From positions 124,001 to 188,000 of the forward strand of contig JABRWF010000008.1 in the NCBI GenBank assembly GCA_018343915.1: a stretch of 64,000 nt of DNA, written 5' to 3'. The position numbers and the translations under genes are program-made. The notes under the pieces are model-generated. The model ran no database searches and was not told the DNA's origin. It worked only from the letters and a program-made list of their open reading frames with translations. The DNA is from Agroathelia rolfsii. Its lineage: Eukaryota > Basidiomycota > Agaricomycetes > Amylocorticiales > Amylocorticiaceae. Below, in pieces: positions 1-8,406 of the stretch. Positions within the stretch are counted from its first letter, which is position 1, and each line of letters opens with the position of its first letter.

Positions 1-219
1 CTATCCTCCTCCGCTAAACCCCCTCTTAGCTTAGGCTCTGACGGAAAGCTCACAGCGGACGAGTGTCAACGCCGCATCACCAACAACCTCTGCCTATTCT
101 GTGGAAATACCGGACATGTGGTGAAAGATTGCCAGAAACGTGCATTATCTATCAAAGCTCGTGCCTCCAATACTAGTCCTAACCAGGACTCCGATGCCTC
201 CGCCAACCAGTTAAAATAA
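1..219 (+). pseudogene. gag: Element 1 gag, C-terminal part (CCHC zinc knuckle)
   Basis: Frame 1 is open from the window edge to TAA at 217-219. It contains one retroviral-type zinc knuckle (residues about 31-44) of form C-x2-C-x4-H-x4-C, reading CLFCGNTGHVVKDC, which binds RNA during packaging in this family. The N-terminal capsid part is outside the window. The stop directly follows a candidate slippery heptamer, and pol continues in the -1 frame. The visible part has no lesion, but the element as a whole is dead. Confidence 0.85.
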
Positions 220-258
220 CAGGCAACTCAGATAGTCCTGCGCAGGCGACAAGTTGCC
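210..258 (+). promoter_or_regulatory. Candidate -1 frameshift signal at gag/pol junction of element 1
   Basis: The heptamer G TTA AAA (210-216) sits in the gag frame directly before its TAA stop. After a 5-nt spacer (217-221), GGCAACT (222-228) is perfectly complementary to AGTTGCC (252-258), giving a 7-bp stem with a 23-nt loop that contains a further short self-complementary core (CCTGCGCAGG). The pol frame is -1 relative to gag and is open from the heptamer onward. GTTAAAA is not the strictest slippery type but resembles known G-TTA-AAN sites. Function is inferred. Confidence 0.65.
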
Positions 259-1833
259 CAGGCAATTACCGTGCACCATCCGTAGTCAAATTGAACGCTT
301 CTACTATACTCTCTTCACATTTGCTTACATTATCATGTACTTCCCCGCTTGTTGAAAACAATAAAATTTCTTTTTCTGCGCTCATTGACTCCGGCTCGTC
401 TCATTGTTTTTTGGATTCTGTTTTTGTTTCTAAATATTCCCTACCTACTTCTTCAACTTCTCCAATTAAACTTTGTTTATTTGATGGTAGTAGTTCTTGT
501 ACTATCTCTCAATCTGTTTCCCTTCCGCTTTGTTTTCCTTCTGGTTGTATACATACACTGACCTTCTATGTTACTCCGTTGGACCCCTTATGTTCCGCCG
601 TTTTAGGACACAACTGGCTTGCCCACTATAATCCGTCAATTAACTGGGCTCAGGGCAGTATTTTGTTTGATTCGGAAGACACTAAGTGGTCTATGCTGGA
701 GGATCTGGCTCTTTTGCCATCTCCACCCCCATCCCTGGAATCCCCACCTCGTACGACAACCTTATCTCCATCTCTATCTCCGTCTCCGTCCCTGCCTCTA
801 TCCCCGTCCCCATCTCTGTCTCCGCCTCTGCATCCGTCTCCGTTGCCATCCCTGGCTCTGCCTCTGCATCCATCTCCGTCGCCATTCCTGGCTCCACTTC
901 TGCATCCATCTCTGTCTCCATCTCCGTCTCCGTCTCCATCATCATCTCCATTATTGTCTACACCTCCGTCTCCGCCCTCTGTCCCTGTCTCACTGGTCAG
1001 TGTGCCGGCCTTCCTCCGGGCCTGCCGTGCTGACTCGTCTGTGGTGTATGCCCTCAATCCCTCCGACCTTTCGGTCCACGGACGCTCTGCTACTACCTTG
1101 GAACCCACCGACCATTCCCCTATTCCTGACGAGTACCATGACTTTGCCGATATTTTCAGCGAGTCCAGGTCCAAATCCCTGGCACCTCACAGGCTGTACG
1201 ACCTTTGAATTGAGCTCGAGGACGGCATAGCTCCTCCACTTGGTCCTATCTACTCCCTTTCTCTGCCGGAACTCGAGGCCCTTTGCACCTTCATTGACAA
1301 AAACATCCGTACCGGATTCATCCGCCTGTCAACATCTGCTTACAGAGCTCCAGTGTTATTTGTCAAGAAAAAGGACGGATCTCTGCGCCTATGCATAGAT
1401 TTCCGTAGCCTCAACCAAATCTCCAAGAAGGACTGCTATCCACTGCCTCTAATCTCCGACCTCCTTGATGCTCCACGTAAGGCCCATCTCTATACCAAGA
1501 TCAACCTTTGACATGCCTACTATCTCATCTGCATTGCTGAGGGCAATGAATGGAAAATGGCTTTCCGCACCTGCTACAGATTGTTTGAGTGGCGAGTCAT
1601 GCCCTTTGGTCTTACAAACACGTCTGCGGCTTTCCAGAGATTCATGAATGACATTTTCTCTGATCTTCTGGACATCTGTGTAGTTGTGTACCTCGACGAC
1701 ATCCTCATCTATTCCGATGACCCAGATAAACATAAGGACCAGGTCCGCAAAGTCCTACGGAGACTCCACAAACACGGTCTCTATGCCCGTACCAATAAGT
1801 GTCTGTTTGGTGTGGATACTGTCAAGTACCTAG
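216..1833 (+). pseudogene. pol: Element 1 pol, 5' half: protease and reverse transcriptase, with two nonsense codons
   Basis: Pol is open in the -1 frame from the gag stop. The aspartic protease has its active site at DSGSSHCF (near 388). A low-complexity Pro/Ser linker follows (about 715-1000), then the reverse transcriptase with VKKKDGSLR, MPFGLTNTSAAFQ and the catalytic YLDD box (near 1690). Breaks: TGA at 1206-1208 just before the RT domain, and TGA at 1509-1511 inside it, where relatives have Arg in an L-R-H-A-Y context. The frame is cut after K-Y-L by the solo LTR at 1834. Confidence 0.85.
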
Positions 1834-2693
1834 TGTCATGGGTCACTCATGACTCAAACCAACCAAACACATCTAGCCTGGGAAGGCTAGGCAAAGGGGG
1901 GGGGGGGGGTACTACTGATATCTTTAATCTCCCCCAGTAGGGAGGTGCAACTCATGTTTAAAGACCTAGAGGCAAGGTCTCCCACTGTTTCATGAAGGCT
2001 TCTATGCAACATATAATCACTGGTATTCTTTAAAGTCCCTTTGCCAGATGGGACATGCTGTCTTGGACTAGACACAATTCTTTATACTCCCTGATCCTAG
2101 GAGTCCATGTTCACACATCATGGTGACACATGCTTTCACTCAGTATTATACTCCCTTAGAGCATGGAGTCACAGCATATCCCCTTAACCTTGGGGTCCAG
2201 GTATAACAATTCAAAGATGATGATGGGGGGGGGTAAAACACACAAGAGAGAGAGTGGGAGATAAAAACTTTCAGGTGTGAGTGAGAATGACTCAGAGGGC
2301 AAAAGGGGTAGTCAAGCTGGATTGCAAAGGCCCCAAGGGCAGGCCTCTATATACTGTTTACAAGTACTCTAAGAATAGTCCTTAACTCCACATCAAGGGA
2401 AATAGAAGAAAGGAAAGAGAAAGGATCAGAGGAGTTAGAACAGAAGTATAGTGTGGGAAAGATCAAAGATGAGAGAAGCATCAGAGATGGAAGAAGCAAA
2501 TCAATGATGTACATCAGAAGATCAGGAAGCAAACCCAAATGAAGTACAGTACTATATGAACAAAGCAGCAATAAACCAAAAATAAAGAAATAAATCCTAT
2601 GCACTCAAATCAAAAGATATAAATTCAAGAAAAATAGTAGAAAATATAGAAAAATTAGGAGAACAAGATAAGCCATAAGATCAACTCATGACA
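1834..2693 (+). repeat. 860-bp solo LTR inserted in element 1 reverse transcriptase (TSD CCTAG)
   Basis: It starts TGTCATG and ends CATGACA, a perfect 7-bp terminal inverted repeat of TG...CA type. It is flanked on both sides by CCTAG (1829-1833 and 2694-2698), a 5-bp target-site duplication. Removing it with one TSD copy rejoins the RT/connection frame exactly. It contains no coding sequence, a G homopolymer near 1896-1909, and a TATA-like CTATATACTG near 2347, suggesting plus orientation. A lone LTR arises from LTR-LTR recombination. No second copy was found in the window. Confidence 0.9.
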
Positions 2694-4974
2694 CCTAGGG
2701 TATATCCTGTCTCCAGATGGACTCACGATGGACAAGTCAAAAGTCCAAGCCATCCAGGACTGGCCGGAACCGCGCAAGGTAAAGGACATCCAGTCTTTTC
2801 TTGGATTTGCCAACTTCTACCACCGGTTTATCAATGGCTACTCCAAGATTGTCCACCCCTTGACTTGCCTCACCCGCAAAGATGCCCCTTGGAACTTTAA
2901 CAAGGACTGTCGCGCTACTTTCAAGTCTCTCAAGCATGCTTTCACTACGGCTCCAATCCTCACTCACTGGGAACCGGAGCGCCAGCTCATTGTTAAAACG
3001 GATGCCTCCGACTACGCTGTCACTGGGATTCTCTCCATTGTGTGCTCTGACTCGGAAATCCGCCCCATCACATTCTACTCCCACTCCCTGAGTGCCTCCA
3101 AGCTCAATTATGACACCCACGATAAGGAGCTCCTAGCTATCTTCGAAGTGTTCCGCACCTGGCAGCATTACTTTGAGGGTGCGGCTCTTCCGATTGACAT
3201 TATCACGGACCACAAAAACCTCATCTATTTCTCCACCACCAAGCTCCTGACTCAATGTCAAGCTCATTGGTCAGAATTTCTATCTGCCTTCAACCTGGTC
3301 ATCCGTTTCCACCCCAGGCACCTCGGCAAAAAACCCGATTCCCTCACTCGACATTGGGACGTTTACCCAAAAGGGGGGGATAGTGGCTACGCCAGCATTA
3401 ACCTGCATAACCTACAGCCAATATTCACCACTAAACAGCTCTCCGCGTCCCTTTGCGCTACCATACTCATAACTCTGGTGCTCTGTGCATCGGAGCTCCT
3501 CAACATGCAACAACTCCATGACGATATTCGCTCCGCCACCTCCACAGACACGTTTGCCTCCGAGCAGTCCTCCAAGTCTCCGCCGGACCCTTGCTGGACC
3601 ATGACCAATGGTTTCCTGCTTTGCGACAAACGCATCTATATCCCCAAGGCAAACGACCTTCGGCTTTGCGTCCTGCGCTTAAAGCATAATCACCCGTTGG
3701 CTGGCCACTTTGGACAGAGTAAGACCCTCGAGCTCATCCGCTGGGAGTACACATGGCCGGGCCTCCGCGAATATGTCAAGAACTACTGCAATACCTGCAT
3801 AACCTGCAAGCATGGTAAAGCTGTCCGCCACAAGCCGTACGGTCTGTTGCGCCAACTCCCCATTCCTGAGTGCCCTTGGAACTCCATCTCAATGGACTTC
3901 ATCGAGCAACTGCCGTCCTCCGCTGGTTTCACCTCCATCCTGGTTGTTGTCGACCGCCTGTCTAAGCAAGGAATCTTCATCCCGACCTATGACACCATTA
4001 TGTTGCAAGATCTCACCCGCCTCTTTGTCATGCATATCTTCTCCAAGCATGGAGTTCCGCAACACGTCACCTCCAACCGCGGCTCTAAATTTGTGTCCCA
4101 CTTCTTCCGCTCGCTTGGAACACTCCTAGACATGAAGCTCCATTTTACTTCCGGCTACCACCCTGAAGGCGATGGACAGACAGAGCGCGTAAATCAGATG
4201 CTGGAGCAGTATCTCTGCATGTACTGCAACTACCAGCAGGACAACTGGGCAGAATTACTTCTGCTTGCGGAATTCGCTTACAATAATGCTCCGAACAACA
4301 CCACCAGCGTATCTCCGTTCTTTGCTAACAAGGGCTATAATCCTTCAGCGATCTCTGTATATCCGGAACGGGATATTACCTCTGCACGAGCCCTCAAGTT
4401 TGCCGTCGATCTGGATGCACTGCACCAGGAACTCCGAACCCAAATCTCTACAGCCCAGCAGCGATACCAAGCTCCGGCGGACAAAAAGTGCCTCCCGGCT
4501 CCTGACTTCCAAGTCGGACAGCAGGCATTTATTCACGCAAAGTTCTTCTGCACTACCTGGCCATCCAAGAAGCTCTCCGATAAGTTCCTCGGCCCATTCA
4601 ATATAATTGCGCAAGTCGGTCCTTCATCATTCACTCTCCACCTGCCCAACACTATGCGCTCGGTCCATCCCGTATTCTACATCTCCCAGCTTGAACCAGC
4701 CCCAGCCAACAATATTCCAAACCACACGCAGCCTCCGCCACCTTTGGTGGAAGTCGACGGAGAACTGGAGTACAAGATCTCCCAGGTTCTGGACTCCAAG
4801 ATCGACAAAAAACGCCGCTATTGGCTACTTTACCGTGTACGTTGGGCCGGGTACGAAGGAACTCCGGATGAAGAGGAATGGCTTCTGGCCACGGAACTTG
4901 CTCATGCTCAGGAGCTTGTCATGGATTTTCACACCAGGTACCCTGACAAGCCCGGTCCTTTGACCAATCTTTGA
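2694..4974 (+). pseudogene. pol: Element 1 pol, 3' half: RT connection, RNase H, integrase, chromodomain
   Basis: One long open frame resumes after the solo LTR. It holds the RT thumb/connection (FLGFANFYHRFI), RNase H (TDASDYAV, TDHKNL), an HHCC integrase zinc domain (H-x-H near 3690, C-x2-C near 3790), the integrase core (SMDFIEQLP, then SNRGSKF where the family has SDRGSKF, then DGQTERVNQ), and a C-terminal chromodomain (YRVRWAGYEG...EEEWLL, near 4770-4890) expected to target heterochromatin. The Asp-to-Asn change is at the second catalytic acid. The stop is at 4972-4974. Confidence 0.88.
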
Positions 4975-5169
4975 TTTCTTTTCCCTAAATTTTTCACTTA
5001 TCTCCTCTATTCTTCCTTGTTCATTCTTGCTTTTCCGTTTCTTCCTAGCCCTCCGTTTTATTGTACTTACCTCCATGTTTTTTGTTTACTCGTACTCTCA
5101 CATATACTTTGACCATGGACATTTTACTTCACCAAAGAATATGCACAAAAAATCTATATACAATTCCTT
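4975..5169. other. Untranslated tail of element 1, no gene
   Basis: Pyrimidine-rich sequence follows the chromodomain stop. A polypurine tract and 3' LTR would be expected here, but neither can be identified. The element may be truncated at its 3' end or its LTR may be too degraded to see. Confidence 0.5.
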
Positions 5170-5814
5170 TTCTCTCTCCCTCACTCTTCCTCTTCCCCTT
5201 CTTTCTCTCTACTTCCATCGTCCTCCGCATCCTCTGGTTCTGCGTTCTCTGGCTCCGCAGCCTCCAGCTCCACGTCCTTGTCATCGTCAACCTCTGGCCC
5301 ATCCTCCCTCAGTTGCGCCAGGCCCTCTAGCACATCCACCAGCAGTCATGACGAGTTCTCCTGAACTTGCCTGCTGGCAATGGTCTTGGCAATCAGTCGC
5401 ATCTGCGCTATTGCCAATCGCTCCAACCCTGCCGACGTCAGCTTCACCCACTCCTGCATTACCTCCACCTGCCGCTGCTGCATCTGCTCCAAGACTCTTG
5501 CCAGCCCGTCAACCGCGCTTGCCACGGCCAACTCCCGCGACTGCGCCATCTGGCTGCTCTCTGCAGGAGCGTCGCTCTCTGCCGATGATTCCTCCACCTC
5601 CGGTGCCTGCTTGTGCATTGCCGTCCCCTTTTCGATCCTGGCATGTGCGGCCGGTTTTTTTGACCCCCAAGCAGACCCCACTGCCTCTTTGGGTCTACCT
5701 CCATCACAGACTCTACGCGCAATCCGGCACACCCTGCACAAACAATGCTGGGAAGTAACGTACCACTCACAGGTAGTACCGTGCCGACGACATGCCTTGC
5801 AAACCCGTCCCTAC
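5170..5814 (-). pseudogene. Fragment of a Cys-rich/coiled, acidic-tailed ORF, cut by LTR of element 2
   Basis: On the minus strand from 5814 the frame reads a C-x2-C-x6-C...C-x2-C cluster (CKACRRHGTTC, then CLCRVC), then an alanine/glutamine-rich helical stretch, an in-frame TGA (near 5347), and an acidic Glu/Asp tail. The N-terminus is missing because LTR A begins at 5815. I do not recognise the protein; similar Cys-cluster ORFs in mushroom genomes tend to belong to repeats. The high-scoring plus-strand frame here is its antisense shadow. It might belong with the truncated ORF at 15098-15242, but the target-site duplications do not support a simple insertion. Confidence 0.45.
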
Positions 5815-6645
5815 TGTCATGAGTTGGAAAATATAGACAGAATTTTTGCAAATTATTTAATTTTTATTGGAACTATTTTTACGAATTTTTGTCTCCTTTT
5901 ATCTTTTTCTTTTATTACCCTTAGGGCGTGGACTGTAGGCAGTGAATGGTCAGGTGATTGGCCCTCATGTGACTAAGCCGCACCCTACAGGAGTAATCGT
6001 GAGTTGTGCATTTCCTGTTCACCATTCCGCACAACTCCGGAGTACAAACCTCTGACCACTGACCAATTCCTAACGGATACTGGTTCCGTTACACACCTCC
6101 AAGCTTCCACTCCCGAGCTCCTGCGGAGCTCCGCTCCTGAGCGCGGAACCTCCGGAAGTGTTGTATCTCCGCATGGCTGCCCGTCGGAGTTAGGGAAAAG
6201 GTCTTCCCCTGCATAATCTACTTCCTCTATTCTTTACCTCCGCAGCGGAACTAGCGCGGAGCTTCCGCAAGTAGTATAAGTAGTCTATGTAACTTGTCCT
6301 GAAAGGCCAGCTTTGACCTCTTCGCCTTCAGGCAAGTATTATATGTTTGTATTTCTCTTATAGTATTACTCAATGAAACTTCGCCTTCAGGGTTCATTCT
6401 GCAGGGCCTAGCCCATCTCAGCTATTGTATTCAATCACACCGGAGGTGGCGGAAATCCCCTCAAATAGTTTACAAAGTCTAGCGGAATAAGAGTAGGAGC
6501 CTCACACATAGATATGGAAGAGTACCCGGTGTTGCCCTTTAATAAATCAGGGAACATATCTGTGGGAAAACCATATTTGTATAGTACTTCGATTGTAGTG
6601 TTTGAGAGTACACCCATTGCACAGTCAAGGAGTGTACCCTTGACA
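5815..6645 (+). repeat. 5' LTR of element 2 (LTR A, 831 bp)
   Basis: It begins TGTCATG and ends TTGACA, and matches LTR B base for base in length. A hand alignment gives 30 substitutions and no indels (3.6 percent). The 3' part holds an antisense open frame of about 60 codons (6435-6617) that is also open in LTR B but not present in the related solo LTR C. No TSD matches the right end of the element. Confidence 0.93.
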
Positions 6646-7091
6646 TTAGGTCAAAGCTACTAGGTTTCCCTTGGACTCTGGCGGTCCAAGAAGGTGGCGA
6701 TTAGCGATCCTGCACGAAGAGCATATTTTTAGAAAGCGGACTTTTTCGATAAACTCTAAGTGCACTTTGAATGGTTTCGGGAAGCAATTGTGTGACTCCC
6801 CGGAGTTCATTTACAACCCTGTCTAGACGGTAGAACAGGGGAACGATAACCCCGGAACTATCAGCTGTATCCAAAGCGGAATAAGGGTCTAATACACCCT
6901 CCGTTCTAGGAGTCCCTTGTAGGGATCAAAACTGCATCGTGCATTTAAAGAATATTTTACGATACATAGATTTTACGTGATTACTGTATGGCCAAGCTCT
7001 AGGCCCAGAGAGAAGAAGAAAAATCCCGCTCTCCGCATTAGAATCCGGAGCCTCCGGAGACAAAGAAGAACGATAAAGGGCTCAAATTTTT
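6646..7091 (+). other. Leader of element 2 between 5' LTR and gag
   Basis: This is a non-coding stretch after LTR A. A primer-binding site should start within a few bases of 6646, but the sequence there (TTAGGTCAAAGC) does not match a tRNA 3' end that I can name. No other structure was seen. Confidence 0.5.
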
Positions 7092-8372
7092 ATGTCCTCA
7101 GAGGACAAAGATAACTACTTGGAGAATTCTAGTTCTCACACCGGCAAGGATAGTGAAACCTCCCAACAAACATAAATAGAAGCATCTAGCGTTGAGCCTA
7201 GCTCCGCATCCAACCCCCCCAACACCGAAATGTCCGGAAGATGTGGCGGAGCTAGTACTCCGGTAAACCCCACACCACTCACTACGGAGGAAACACTCCG
7301 TATCTTCAATTCCCTAGAGCAGAGTACTACAACACTCACCAGGATGCTGCTCAAAGTCAAAAGAAACCAAGATAGGTTGACGGACATAGTTGAAAACTCC
7401 GCTCAACAAAGCTCCACTCCGCAAATAATCTCCACCAGCAAGGAAATCGGGGATAAGCCTGAGAAATTCACCGGTGATTGGACTAAGTATAGGTCCTTCA
7501 TTGTTGGCTTCGAAAATTACCTGGCACTCAATCCGGAGGTTTTCAATTTGGAGCTAAGAAAGGGTCGCCTGCTCCTAGGTCTATTAGAGGGAGCTCCGAG
7601 AGCATGGGCAGAGAAGTTCCATGAGCAAATGAAGACTAAGTCCTTCAAATTCGAAGACTTCTACAAGCTATTCAAGGCCTTGTATAGAGCCAGGGACTTT
7701 GGCAGACATGTACTACAACAGCTTAAGGACCTTCAGCAGCGTTCCCAGTCCGTGCAAGACTACGCCAGCAAGTTCTACTCTCTGGCAGCCCAGACTAAGT
7801 TGTCGGAGGAGGATCAGCGGGTTCACTTCTTTGATGGGCTACACCTAAGAGTTCATGGAATAATCGGAGGATATAGCAAGGATCGCAAGGACACCTTGGA
7901 GCACCTAGTGGAAGCAGCGATTGATGCGGAGGAAGGCCTTAGGTCTGTAGGACTTTGGCGCGATAATTGGAGGCCTTCCGGAAATGGCCAGAGTGGAAGC
8001 GGAACCTCCGCTAATCCTATAATCATTAATGCGGGCCTAACGCCAAGTCCTCCGCACTCCGCAGGCCTTCCGCAACAGCCCCGTCCACGAAGGGACATAT
8101 CCTCGGTGCAGTGCTTCAACTGCCAGCAATACGGACATTTTGCAGTAGACTGTACCAATCCTAAGGTGACCCGCTACCAGGCAGCACAAGTGGGAACCAA
8201 CCCTCCGAAGCCTCCGCCACGAAATCCCACAAGGATTCAAGCGTCCTCCGCCACTTAGGTCCCCGCCGGAGTGGATGGAAACAGTTCAGGGTTGACTATA
8301 GAGGACCTGCAAAAAATGGTCGAAGAGCAAGCACTAGCCTTTGCGGCACTTAAGGACCGATTGGGTTTTTAA
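7092..8372 (+). pseudogene. gag: Element 2 gag, two nonsense codons
   Basis: The probable original start is ATG 7092, followed in frame by TAA (7173-7175) and then the long frame from ATG 7230. The capsid region has the gag-type segments KPEKFTGDW and FEDFYKLFKALYR, and near the C-terminus there is a zinc knuckle CFNCQQYGHFAVDC (near 8113). TAG at 8256-8258 is followed by 37 further open codons in the same frame to TAA 8370-8372, so 8256 is probably a nonsense mutation and 8370 the true gag end. The true end lies directly on a slippery heptamer. Confidence 0.85.
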
Positions 8373-8406
8373 GAGGGTCAGAAGAAAGGGCCATTCTGGC
8401 TGACCC
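8363..8406 (+). promoter_or_regulatory. Canonical -1 frameshift signal at gag/pol junction of element 2
   Basis: Heptamer G GGT TTT (8363-8369) fits X XXY YYZ in the gag frame and is followed at once by TAA. The spacer is 5 nt (8370-8374). The stem is GGGTCAG (8375-8381) with CTGACCC (8400-8406), extended inward by AGAA (8383-8386) with TTCT (8394-8397) around a 7-nt loop. After a -1 slip, pol reads on without a stop from 8369. Heptamer, spacer length and stem agree with the standard eukaryotic -1 signal; activity is inferred. Confidence 0.8.

Larger units (their letters stand above)
1..4974 (+). mobile_element. Element 1: Ty3/gypsy chromovirus, decayed, 5' end outside window
   Basis: The order is gag zinc knuckle, aspartic protease, reverse transcriptase, RNase H, integrase, chromodomain, which is the Ty3/gypsy chromovirus order. 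The 5' LTR and most of gag lie left of the window. The coding region ends at 4974 and no 3' LTR is recognised after it, so the right boundary is uncertain. It is inactive: two in-frame TGA codons in pol, a solo LTR splitting the reverse transcriptase, and a changed integrase catalytic residue. Confidence 0.9.

Noticed and set aside
650..1174. Gly/Asp-rich minus frame over the element 1 linker
   Set aside because: Shadow of the CCATCTCC-type repeats; all frames stay open there.
5027..5758. 243-codon plus-strand Pro-rich frame
   Set aside because: Antisense to the Cys-rich/acidic minus-strand fragment, whose CxxC pattern is more protein-like; low-complexity composition explains the open plus frame.
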